DNA of 44,967 nt from an uncultured Bacteroidaceae bacterium (GTDB taxonomy: Bacteria > Bacteroidota > Bacteroidia > Bacteroidales > Bacteroidaceae). The position numbers and the translations under genes were made by a program. Location of the stretch: the NCBI GenBank assembly GCA_905234735.1, contig CAJOJA010000029.1, positions 1 through 44,967 of the forward strand, read 5' to 3'. Under the pieces are notes generated by a model that saw nothing but the letters and a program-made list of their open reading frames with translations, ran no database searches and was not told where the DNA came from. Shown in pieces: positions 27,473 through 35,430 of the stretch. Position 1 is the stretch's first letter; each line of letters opens with the position of its first letter.

Positions 27473-28337
27473 TCAGGTGTGCTGTTGTGATGTATAGGTC
27501 GTTGACGGGCAGTTTGTCTATCCTTATCGTTGGGAAATGGAGGAATCTGCCCACGATAGTATCGGTGGAAAGACCGTATATACCCACTCTCGAATTGATG
27601 GAAGTGTCTGTTTGTATCGTCAGCTCATCAAGTATTTTTCTCTTCATGGGAGATTTCTGAAACCAGCGGTCCAAATCTTCTTGTGGCAGATCAAACCATG
27701 TGTTCAGGGCACCAGTGTCAAATACTGTTTCTATCCACCCGATAGGTGATTCAACATAAACCAACGGACAATATGCCCGCTTCATTCTGTATTTTGCTGT
27801 AGGTTGCCCTTTCTCTTCCTCAGCAAAGAACTTCTTCCTATCGGTCACAATCAGCAGGCTGTCCTTCGTGTCAAACTTAAACGAAAGACCCTTTCCGACC
27901 AGATTGAAACCAACGACACCGTCAAACCTGTTGCATATAAACTCACTCATCGCATCCTCCACTATCATCGGATAGTTGTCTATCTGGAGATTTCCCATCT
28001 TGATAGTTGGGAACTGGTATATAATTTGATTGCGTCTTTTCTTGTTGATATCTCCAAACGTCAGGCTGTCCATTGTAATCTGTCTCATCCAATCCTCCTT
28101 CTGTCTGTGCCATACTCCGAGTGGCGAGCCTGTATCAAACAATAGGTTTCTTGTTTGCCCTTCTATCTCCACAGGTACAATGATCGCACCGTCTATCACC
28201 TTTATCTTGATGGTGTCAGCAAAATCCTTCTTCGAGAAACAAATTGGAGCCGTTGCGGTCTTTATGAAGTTTCGTGCCACAATAGAAGTCATTGCGATGA
28301 GGGAGAGCAGCGCGGTGATGATGATTTTCTTGTTCAT
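27447..28337 (-). pseudogene. Retropepsin-like aspartyl protease half
   Basis: A 296-residue secreted protein: signal peptide MNKKIIITALLSLIAMTSIV, then two aspartyl-protease lobes each with a D-T/S-G motif, LLFDTGSPLGVWH and ETVFDTGALNTWFD. A flap or psi-loop-like element is DGVVGFNLVGKGLSFKFD. The frame ends TETCFIDY at a TGA, 11 bp into the PDZ half. It is noticeably AT-richer than its neighbours. Such periplasmic PDZ-retropepsins are widespread in Bacteroidota; their substrates are unknown. It sits in an island bounded by 23-bp direct repeats, which together with the base composition suggests transfer. Confidence 0.75.
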
Positions 28338-28497
28338 TTTTCTTTATTTTTTTACGAATTCTGACCGCGAAGTTACAAAAAGCCACACATCTATCTTCAC
28401 CTTCATGTCGTTGTTCGGTGAGATGATGTCAAGAAAAAGAATGAAAAGTAGCCAAAATAAGTTCCAATCCCCCTAATCCGTAATCCGAATCCGCATC

Positions 28498-28520
28498 CAG
28501 ATGTGGCATTCCTGACGAAA
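28498..28520 (+). repeat. Right direct repeat bounding the retropepsin island
   Basis: CAGATGTGGCATTCCTGACG plus AAA, 1465 bp from the left copy, with two differences. It also reads QMWHS-stop, a copy of the glycosyltransferase C terminus. Just before it are four loose AATCCG repeats (28471-28494). Confidence 0.7.
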
Positions 28521-28559
28521 AAAGGAATTGATTATGGAGCAAGAAGACGGATTATTTTG

Positions 28560-28567
28560 TAACTTTG
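28560..28567 (+). promoter_or_regulatory. -7 element for the tandem SGNH gene, leaderless
   Basis: TAACTTTG ends 4 bp before the ATG at 28572, so +1 should fall at or inside the start codon. Confidence 0.5.
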
Positions 28568-28571
28568 CAGC

Positions 28572-30596
28572 ATGAAACGCATCATACTATACGCGGTACT
28601 CCCTTTTCTCGCACTTCTCGGTGCTGAGGCACAGGCACTGCCCACCCTGCGCGTGCTGGCCATCGGCAACTCGTTCTCTGAGGATGCCGTCGAGCAGTAC
28701 CTCTACGAACTGGGAGTCGAAGCGGGCTATAACCTGATTATCGGCAATGCCTACCGAGGCGGACAGGGGCTGGCCTCGCACTGGAACGTGGTGACGAAGG
28801 GCGAAGCGGCATTTGAGTACCGCAAAGTGGTGGACGGCAAACGGACAAACCAGAAGGAGGTTAAACTGGACAGCATCGTCACGGACGAACCCTGGGACAT
28901 CATCACCCTGCAACAGGTGAGTCAGGATGCCGGACTGTACGAGACCTACGCCCCCTACCTGCAGGAGTTGCTGACCCACGTCCGACTGCTGGCCCGCAAC
29001 GCGGAGACGCGCTACGGTTTCCAACAGACCTGGGCCTACGCCCAAAACTCCACGCACAAGGGGTTCCTGAACTACAGCAACGACCAGCAACGCATGTATG
29101 CGGACATCGTAAATGCCGTGGGCAAGGCCCTGAACGACCACACGGAACTGATATTCTGCGTGCCGTCGGGCACCGCCATCCAGAACATGCGCACCACACC
29201 GCTGGGCGACCACATGAACCGCGACGGATACCATCTGGACCGTACGGTAGGCCGATACACTGCGGCCTGCACCTGGCTGGAGGCCCTGACAGGCATCTCG
29301 CCCGTGGGTATGAAATTCCGCCCGAAAGGCATCAGCGACATTGTGGCCAACATGGCACAGCGAGCTGCTCACGATGCCATCCTGCACCCCGACGGCGTGA
29401 CAGAACAGACGGAGTCGATGCTGCAGCTCGACACCTGCCGCATCTCCGTCTTCGGCTCCTCCGTGGCCCACGGCACAGGGGCCACCAACGACCGCGGATA
29501 TGCCTATCTCTATGGTCAACTGCTCAGTCAGCGCAAGCAGGCGGGAGAAAGCCCCTACCCTTTCACTCTGTCGGACATCTGCGTAGGCGGCAACACGAGC
29601 ACGAAACTGCTGCAACGCTATAACGACCTCATCTTCGACCTGGGCCGCTACGTCATCATCGGCATATCGCTGGGCAACGAGGGCATACACAACAGCAGTC
29701 GCGCACAGGCCATAGCCGACCGATGGAGCGAGAACGTATGGAACATCGTAAGCATGGCCCGCGACGACGGCAAGGTGCCCGTGGTGATGAACAACTACGG
29801 ACGCGCCGACTTCAACGCCAAGGACTATGCCCAGGTGAAGCGCATCAACCTAATAGTACACGAATGGGACGTTCCGTCGGTGAACCTGCTGGGAGCCATC
29901 GACGACGGACAAGGACACTGGGCGGCAGGCTACGAAAACGACCCCTTCCACCCTAACACGATAGGACATCGAGAAATGATGCATGCCATCCCGCCTTCGC
30001 TTTTCGACGCGCTGGCCGAGGGTAAGCCTATCCCCATGCGCGACGGTAGCGGTAAACTGACACTGAGCAGGGGGAACACCATCGCGTTCGCGCCCGAAGG
30101 TACCGTCCACCCGTTTGCCATCAGCATAGTGGTAAGCGGCAGCGACCAGGGGCGCATTGCCACACTGAACGCCGGGGCGCGCAAAGCCTGGATAGGCGTG
30201 AATCGCGATCATCGGGCCTACTACTGCTCGACGACGGGCGACAGCCTGGTATGCCCCATACCCCTCGTGGACAGGGTGCGCCACACCATCACACTCAGCC
30301 ATAGCTATGCCCGGCGGCAGACGCAATTCTTTGTAGACATGGAAGGTACGGCCACGAACGAACGACTGCTACTGGAGCGTGTCACCCTGGGCGATGCCAC
30401 ACGGAGAAACACACAGCGAAGTTTCTCGGAACTGTTCTTCTGGCGCTCGGCACTGAACAGCGACGAGGTGTCGGCACTGGCCCGAGGCCGCATGCTACGT
30501 TCCAGTCTGGAAATCTACGCCCCGCTCGACAACGACCAGCGCGACAGCCTCGTTAATCTGGCCCAGAGCATGAACACCCTGCGCCTGATTCACTGA
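28572..30596 (+). CDS. Secreted tandem SGNH hydrolase (DUF4886 + GDSL-like) with lectin-like tail
   Basis: A 674-residue secreted protein, signal peptide ending EAQA (about residue 21). Module 1 (about 25-265) is DUF4886/SGNH: VLAIGNSFSEDAVEQY (Ser block), WDIITLQQVSQDAG, and GYHLDRTVGRYTA near its end. Module 2 (about 290-480) is a second SGNH hydrolase: SVFGSSVAHGTGATNDRGYA, IIGISLGNEG and DPFHPNTIGHREMM (Asp/His pair). Residues 500-674 form a concanavalin A/LamG-like beta-sandwich (HTITLSHSYARRQTQFFVDM, SELFFWRSALNSDEVSAL). Two complete esterase-like modules in one chain suggest a deacetylase acting on decorated glycans; substrates are unknown. It ends 7 bp inside the convergent M6 protease gene. 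Confidence 0.83.
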   Translation: MKRIILYAVLPFLALLGAEAQALPTLRVLAIGNSFSEDAVEQYLYELGVEAGYNLIIGNAYRGGQGLASHWNVVTKGEAAFEYRKVVDGKRTNQKEVKLDSIVTDEPWDIITLQQVSQDAGLYETYAPYLQELLTHVRLLARNAETRYGFQQTWAYAQNSTHKGFLNYSNDQQRMYADIVNAVGKALNDHTELIFCVPSGTAIQNMRTTPLGDHMNRDGYHLDRTVGRYTAACTWLEALTGISPVGMKFRPKGISDIVANMAQRAAHDAILHPDGVTEQTESMLQLDTCRISVFGSSVAHGTGATNDRGYAYLYGQLLSQRKQAGESPYPFTLSDICVGGNTSTKLLQRYNDLIFDLGRYVIIGISLGNEGIHNSSRAQAIADRWSENVWNIVSMARDDGKVPVVMNNYGRADFNAKDYAQVKRINLIVHEWDVPSVNLLGAIDDGQGHWAAGYENDPFHPNTIGHREMMHAIPPSLFDALAEGKPIPMRDGSGKLTLSRGNTIAFAPEGTVHPFAISIVVSGSDQGRIATLNAGARKAWIGVNRDHRAYYCSTTGDSLVCPIPLVDRVRHTITLSHSYARRQTQFFVDMEGTATNERLLLERVTLGDATRRNTQRSFSELFFWRSALNSDEVSALARGRMLRSSLEIYAPLDNDQRDSLVNLAQSMNTLRLIH

Positions 30597-32311
30597 ACGA
30601 CTCTCTTCTTGCCGTTGATGATATAAACTCCCTTCGGGAGCACAGAGGAGACAGAGGGTACAGAGACACGGCGTCCACTCAAGTCAAACACTGCGTCAGC
30701 CCCATTTTCAATTTTCCATTTTCCATTTTCAATTTCACCGATGCCGTCCTCCACGTCCGTAGCCGAAGCCTTATACTGGAAGGAGATGGTGCCATCGGAG
30801 TTCTGCGTGATGTTCAACACACGGCGGTTCATGAACTTTGTGCCGTCGGTGTTCGCATTGAACAACGTGGCAGCGGGTACGGACTCGTTGGTCAGGCTAT
30901 TGTTAGTGCGATAGGGGTAGAGGTCGTTAGTCAGTGTCTGTTTTGTGTAATAGCCCCGCCTGGCATTCCAATACCCCGAGTCGTCGTCATTGTCGGCATG
31001 GAAGATGGTGCAACGCTGGTGGTCGTTGGTCTTTGAGTAGCCGTATGTCCGTTTGTCGGCAGCCGTAACCTTGGTATTGGGCGTATTGTCGTACCAGATG
31101 TCCTTGTCGAAGTCGACGTGGGTTATCATCATGCCACGAGCTGGCAACTTCAGATCCCAGTCCTTCTTCTGGCGGTTCTCCAGCATATAGTACTCATCAG
31201 GATGGGCTTTGTTGTAGATGATGTAGCTTTCGCCTCCGTCGCTCAGGGGGGCCAGGTTCTCCACGGTCACGTCTTCGTCCGAGAGTTCGATGGGTTCCTG
31301 CCAGCCGCACATCATCTTCTCGTGGCCAGAATAACCGGCCGGAACGAAGGTGTCGCCGTTGTACGAGCCCGAGTCCATGAGGTCAAAGTCGCTCATGCCG
31401 AAGTTGCCGCTATACGAAGTGTCGTAGAGGTCTGGGAAACCCATGCAGTGGGAGAACTCGTGGCAGAAGCAGCCGATGCCCTCAATATTGCCGGACATGT
31501 CCACCTCATTGGAACAGGCATACGTGTCAACTATCACTCCGTCCAGCGTCAAGTATCTGTTATTGAGGGCGTACATGTGGGGCCACACGGAATCTTCGTC
31601 ATCGGAGTCGGCCTCTCCTGTGCCGGCATACAGCACAAACACCTGGTCCACCTCGCCGTCGCCGTCCCAGTCGTAGTCCTGAAAGTTCACCTCGGCATCG
31701 GCTGCCTTACAGGCCTCTACAATCATGGCCTCGGGGTTCTTGTCGTTGCCCTGATTGTCATTTGCACCGTAATACGTACGCTTGTTAGCCATCGTATAGG
31801 GTCCTACAACGTCGAAGTCCAGCTCAAACTGCCCACGGCTCTGCGCCTTGAAATAGTCGCACACCGAACCCCGGAAGTTACCGACATTATAGCCCTCCTC
31901 GTTCATGATGCGCTTGTATTTGGCCAGATTGTTGGCTGTTTTGAACTTCACGTCCTGATACTGAACCAGGATAACGAGTCCCTTCTTCACACCCCCGTAG
32001 TGGGTACGCTCTCCGATTGTCACCTTGCGCGGAGCCTTACGGGCACGCGACTGGGCCAACGGAGCACGGCGGCGAGCCGCATGAACTGCAATCTGTGCCT
32101 CGTCAACCTCGGCGTATAGTCCGTCAGCCTTTATCAGGCGGCGTCCGTCTTCGGTCTGCCAGAAGTGTACGTGTTCGTCGCCCCTTAAGCAGGCACGCAC
32201 CTCCGTACCGTCCTTCAGTTTGAGTGTTTTCCACAATCCGGGCTTTGCCGGAACGGCCATTGCTGCGGTCGATGCCAAGCCCAACAAGAGGTATAAAATA
32301 GATTTCTTCAT
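30590..32311 (-). CDS. Secreted M6-family metalloprotease (immune-inhibitor-A-like)
   Basis: A 573-residue protein: signal peptide to about residue 20 (AMAVPA), a propeptide-like region (WKTLKLKDGTEVRACLRGDE), then a gluzincin-type catalytic domain with the zinc motif HEFSHCMGFPDLYD (about 284-297) and the following FDLMDSGSYNG. The C terminus ends LSGRRV, then LPKGVYIINGKKRVVQ, resembling the short sorting tails of Prevotella secreted proteins (type IX-like). Just before it GEIENGKWKIENGAD is encoded by a dispersed 7-bp repeat. Probably an extracellular protease. It overlaps the convergent SGNH gene by 7 bp and follows mgtC by 52 bp. Confidence 0.87.
   Translation of the reverse strand: MKKSILYLLLGLASTAAMAVPAKPGLWKTLKLKDGTEVRACLRGDEHVHFWQTEDGRRLIKADGLYAEVDEAQIAVHAARRRAPLAQSRARKAPRKVTIGERTHYGGVKKGLVILVQYQDVKFKTANNLAKYKRIMNEEGYNVGNFRGSVCDYFKAQSRGQFELDFDVVGPYTMANKRTYYGANDNQGNDKNPEAMIVEACKAADAEVNFQDYDWDGDGEVDQVFVLYAGTGEADSDDEDSVWPHMYALNNRYLTLDGVIVDTYACSNEVDMSGNIEGIGCFCHEFSHCMGFPDLYDTSYSGNFGMSDFDLMDSGSYNGDTFVPAGYSGHEKMMCGWQEPIELSDEDVTVENLAPLSDGGESYIIYNKAHPDEYYMLENRQKKDWDLKLPARGMMITHVDFDKDIWYDNTPNTKVTAADKRTYGYSKTNDHQRCTIFHADNDDDSGYWNARRGYYTKQTLTNDLYPYRTNNSLTNESVPAATLFNANTDGTKFMNRRVLNITQNSDGTISFQYKASATDVEDGIGEIENGKWKIENGADAVFDLSGRRVSVPSVSSVLPKGVYIINGKKRVVQ
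30703..30736. repeat. 7-bp repeat run inside the M6 protease gene
   Basis: CATTTTC/AATTTTC/CATTTTC units in tandem, encoding IENGKWKIENG on the minus strand near the C-terminal tail. Same style as the in-frame repeat insertions in uvrA. Confidence 0.6.
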
Positions 32312-32363
32312 AGTCTGTATTCGTATCTGTCAGTTATTTATTCATTTATAGGGTGCAGTAGCG

Positions 32364-33020
32364 TTATTCTATATTCTCAATGGAGAGTCCTTCCATCGAT
32401 GCGGCATAGTGCAGGACGCGGTCGGCATAGTTGCTGCGCGAAGGCTTCAGCTCCATCCGCACCAACTGCCTGCATTGGACATTCTGCGACAGCGAATAAC
32501 TCACAATCAGAGCCCCGTCCTCCCTGATTTGGGAGAGCAGGCGCTGGACAGTCTCCTCATCGGCTGCCGTGAGCGTAACCTTGATGCTACGATGGACAGT
32601 ATGGGGCATGAGGCTGTTGAGAATCTCCAGTCCAATGAGTACCAATACCGTGGAGAAGGCGGCGATGATGAAAAGACCTGCACCAGCCGCCATACCAATG
32701 GCTGCCGTCACCCACAAACCTGCTGCAGTGGTCAGTCCATGAACCGCCTGACGCTGGAAGATGATGGTACCGGCACCAATAAAACCGATGCCCGACACCA
32801 CCTGCGCGGCAATGCGCGACACGTCCAGACGAACATTGTCCGTGAACACTACATCGTTGAAGCCGTGGGCCGACAGTATCATGAACAGCGCAGCCCCCAG
32901 CGCAACAAGGAAGTGCGTACGAAAACCAGCTTCCTTGGCACGGTAGGCACGCTCCATACCAATGGCCCCGCCTAATAGTGCAGCCACCAATATCCGTATA
33001 AGCATAGTTACTGTGTCCAT
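32364..33020 (-). CDS. MgtC/SapB family membrane protein
   Basis: A 218-residue protein with about five N-terminal helices and a soluble C-terminal domain. The family signature LLGGAIGMERAYRAKEAGFRTH followed by FLVALGAALFMILS is clear, as is GIGFIGAGTIIFQ. The C-terminal 75 residues (KVTLTAADEETVQRLLSQI) are ACT-like. MgtC-type proteins are linked to magnesium limitation and cytosolic pH or ATP homeostasis. Only the M6 protease follows in the same direction. Confidence 0.88.
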   Translation of the reverse strand: MDTVTMLIRILVAALLGGAIGMERAYRAKEAGFRTHFLVALGAALFMILSAHGFNDVVFTDNVRLDVSRIAAQVVSGIGFIGAGTIIFQRQAVHGLTTAAGLWVTAAIGMAAGAGLFIIAAFSTVLVLIGLEILNSLMPHTVHRSIKVTLTAADEETVQRLLSQIREDGALIVSYSLSQNVQCRQLVRMELKPSRSNYADRVLHYAASMEGLSIENIE

Positions 33021-33080
33021 ATTTCGGTTATTCTGCGCGTATCACGCGTATTGCATTATTGTATTACTGCTAAGAGCGTG

Positions 33081-33112
33081 CAAAATTACGAATTATATCT
33101 GAGTAAAGCAAA
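33081..33112 (-). promoter_or_regulatory. Promoter for mgtC-like gene
   Basis: Minus-strand TTTG (plus CAAA 33109-33112), 20 bp, TAATTTTG (33081-33088). The -33 box lies inside the T-tract of the adjacent terminator. Confidence 0.55.
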
Positions 33113-33156
33113 AAAAAAGAAGAAAAACTGCCCCGACAACCGAATTGTCAGGGCAG
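33108..33156 (-). terminator. Rho-independent terminator after the XRE gene
   Basis: On the minus strand CTGCCCTGACAA-TTCGG-TTGTCGGGGCAG forms a 12-bp stem with one T-G wobble and a TTCGG loop (33128-33156), followed by TTTTTCTTCTTTTTTTTT (33110-33127). Confidence 0.9.
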
Positions 33157-33176
33157 GAAAGTGGGAGACCGATAGG

Positions 33177-33647
33177 TTATCGGCCAGGGAAAGTCTCGAA
33201 GGTACCGTCGTCAAAGAAAATGCGGATTTCAGTAATGCGCCGTTGAGGCTTGTCAATATATTTTACCACCTCACGAACAACAGGAACGCGCGAATTGGCA
33301 TCTTCGGCACTATATGCAGAAGAGGAGCCAACAGTACTTCCGTCAAGCTCATAACCATCACCCTGTCCGCCAGAAGCAAACAAATCGTTGGGGAGACCCT
33401 TCTCTTCGCCCCGTCCATTTTCGCTATCAGCCGATTCATTGATATACATATTGCCCTCCCCAAACATCAACCACGACATATTGAGTCTGGGGAAACGACG
33501 ATGCAACGCCTCAGCATGATTTAGTGTAGGGCTTGTTCTACCATTGAAAATACTTGACAGGGTAGCAGGGCTTATTCCCGTAGTTGCTGCAAAGTCCTTC
33601 TGGTTAAGGCCCTCTTGCTTCATGATTTGGAAAATACGATCCTTCAT
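33177..33647 (-). CDS. XRE-family helix-turn-helix regulator
   Basis: A 156-residue protein. The N-terminal 65 residues form a Cro/C1-type HTH: MKDRIFQIMKQEGLNQKDFA, then GISPATLSSIFNGRTSPTL as the recognition region, and FPRLNMSWLMFGEGNMY, the typical ending of such Bacteroidota regulators. The middle is low-complexity (SENGRGEEKGLPNDLFASGG) and the C-terminal 40 residues (EIRIFFDDGTFETF) look like a small beta element. It is monocistronic: its own promoter lies at 33700-33731 and a strong terminator follows. A repeated AT-rich motif next to and over its promoter suggests self-regulation. Confidence 0.85.
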   Translation of the reverse strand: MKDRIFQIMKQEGLNQKDFAATTGISPATLSSIFNGRTSPTLNHAEALHRRFPRLNMSWLMFGEGNMYINESADSENGRGEEKGLPNDLFASGGQGDGYELDGSTVGSSSAYSAEDANSRVPVVREVVKYIDKPQRRITEIRIFFDDGTFETFPGR

Positions 33648-33699
33648 CTTTTCGATAGGGGGGACAGGCCCTCCCGTTTTTTAGATTTCTAATTCGATA

Positions 33700-33731
33700 C
33701 AAAAGTACAAAATATAATTCAACTATGCAAA
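33700..33731 (-). promoter_or_regulatory. Promoter for the XRE regulator
   Basis: Minus-strand TTTG (plus CAAA 33728-33731), 20 bp, TACTTTTG (33700-33707). The first copy of the AAWTTASKTTTATAA motif (33729-33747) overlaps the -33 box. Confidence 0.6.
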
Positions 33732-34366
33732 TTTACGTTTATAAAATAGAATCTTTGTGTAATAGATTCGTCTTTTGGTTTGCAAATCTATATTATTAAA
33801 TCTATTCGTCGGATGAAATTAGAAACGTAAATAGCGGGAAAGGATGAGAAAATAGAACCTTTTCACGAATTTACTTTTATAAATATATATAATATACTGG
33901 GAATTAAAATGGTTATATACATCAAAATAAGCCTTTGGAGACGAATATTCATTTACAGGTTTGCACCCATATCCAGAAGGCTTATCTGATGTTTAACAAA
34001 TCCATACATATATACTGATTTTTAGCGATATACGCCTATACCACACATGGAATAAATATTCATTTGAATTTAGTATTCCATAATTTCTCACTTTCCAAAT
34101 TAGCGTTTATGATTGTGAATGGAGGGATTCGGGATACAATATTGTTTTCGAAACCCAAATTCCGGTATTACTTTCGATATTATTCCCTAAACGGCTGTTC
34201 GGACTTGCGAATATTAAGAAACAGAAAACTAAATCGCAGATGAGCCAAATCCACGCTCTTTTAAATGCTTGGCTTATTTACGGAACGATGGGCGGGAGAG
34301 AAAATCTACGCGATTCTCAGCGAACGACAAATGCCCCCTAGCCCTTTGTTTATAGGGATTATTACG
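33708..34366. promoter_or_regulatory. AT-rich gene-free region with a repeated operator-like motif
   Basis: About 660 bp without a credible gene, much AT-richer than its surroundings. A motif close to AAATTTACGTTTATAAA occurs at 33729-33747 (plus), 33816-33834 (minus), 33867-33886 (plus, TTTACTTTTAT) and in a weaker form at 34097-34112 (plus, ATTAGCGTTTATGA). I see no consistent DnaA-box cluster, no tRNA and no coding frame of note. It may hold operators, a small RNA, or decayed sequence. Confidence 0.45.
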
Positions 34367-34395
34367 AAAAAAATTGCCCCGCCGAAGCGAGGCAA
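34367..34395 (-). terminator. Rho-independent terminator after holA
   Basis: On the minus strand TTGCCTCGC-TTCG-GCGGGGCAA (34374-34395) with a UUCG tetraloop and one T-G wobble, followed by seven T (34367-34373), 12 bp past the holA stop. Confidence 0.9.
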
Positions 34396-34407
34396 ATAGA
34401 ACGAAAA

Positions 34408-35430
34408 TCAGTGAAGAATGAAGAAAACGAGCTCCGTCAGCAGCTCGCCTGGGGGCGTTTTACACCCACCTACCCCCTTCGACTTAGCATCGATTTGGCG
34501 TATTTCACTTATTATATCCATCACCTTCTTGCCGCTATAGTTTCGTCGTACAGGCACAACAGCCTGACGAGCCACCCATGTAGACTTGCCTAAAAACTGC
34601 GCAATACCATCGTCGGTCTGCGACGGAGCGAAGTAAGCCAGCAGGGCATCTGAGAATAGATTGAATAGAGACGACAAGGTAACAGGCAATGCAAACGTGC
34701 GTGGGTTGTTGTTAAAATATTTTACTATTTGATTAGCCTTGTAAACGTCGCGGACAGCCAGAGCACTCTGCAGCTCGAAGTTATTGAAGTCCTTACTCAT
34801 CCCCGTGAGCTCCTCCACGAGGGCCGCCCCCACCCTGGTCTCGTTCTGCGGCAGGGCCATGAGCAGTTTGTCCATCTCAGCCGCCAGTCGGCTGAGATCG
34901 CTACCCACATGGTCGCATATCATCTGAACGGCGGCCGGATCGATGGTTTTCTGACTGCGTTGGATGTAGCTTGTGACAAATCCGGGAAGCTCGCGGTCGT
35001 AGAGGCGCTTGGACTCGAAGAGGACTCCTTGCTTGCGTATTTCGCCGCTGAGTGCACGTCGCCCGTCGAGAACGCCGTGTTTGTGACAAAGTATGAGTAC
35101 GGTCGTGGGATTGGGATTCTTGACGTATGCTGCCAGCATCTCCTTGTCACTCAAGGCTTGAAACTCGCGTACAATCACCACACGGCGATCTGCCATCATC
35201 GGGAACTGACGCGCAATGGATATGATGTCGTTGGCCCGCGTCTCGGCTCCGTAGAGCAAGTCGTAGTTGAAGTCGCGTTCCTCTGGTTTCAAGGCCTTTT
35301 CGGCAATGAACTGGCTCAATTTATCGATGTAATAGTCTTCATCCCCCATAAGGCAATAGACGGGCGCGAAAGTGCCCGCCTGCACATCCTTGACGATGTC
35401 GACGTATGTGGGTCCTGTTGTTTTTGCCAT
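34408..35430 (-). CDS. holA: DNA polymerase III delta subunit
   Basis: A 340-residue clamp-loader subunit, the wrench that opens the sliding clamp. It has the HolA arrangement: TFAPVYCLMGDEDYYIDKLS at the N terminus, FNYDLLYGAETRANDIISIA, REFQALSDKEMLAAYVKNPN, then a helical collar domain with GSDLSRLAAEMDKLL and LALPVTLSSLFNLF-like segments. It overlaps the AMP nucleosidase gene by one base (TAATG), so translation is probably coupled, and ends at a clear terminator. Confidence 0.9.
   Translation of the reverse strand: MAKTTGPTYVDIVKDVQAGTFAPVYCLMGDEDYYIDKLSQFIAEKALKPEERDFNYDLLYGAETRANDIISIARQFPMMADRRVVIVREFQALSDKEMLAAYVKNPNPTTVLILCHKHGVLDGRRALSGEIRKQGVLFESKRLYDRELPGFVTSYIQRSQKTIDPAAVQMICDHVGSDLSRLAAEMDKLLMALPQNETRVGAALVEELTGMSKDFNNFELQSALAVRDVYKANQIVKYFNNNPRTFALPVTLSSLFNLFSDALLAYFAPSQTDDGIAQFLGKSTWVARQAVVPVRRNYSGKKVMDIISEIRQIDAKSKGVGGCKTPPGELLTELVFFILH

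Noticed and set aside
28587..29690. A 367-codon minus-strand open frame
   Set aside because: It is antisense to the tandem SGNH gene, which has full motifs and a signal peptide. Long antisense frames of this kind arise from the codon bias here.
31118..32119. A 333-codon plus-strand open frame
   Set aside because: It is antisense to the M6 protease, whose zinc motif and signal peptide identify the real frame.
33708..34366. Replication origin
   Set aside because: The region is AT-rich and gene-free, but no cluster of TTATCCACA-like DnaA boxes is seen and dnaA or other origin neighbours are absent.
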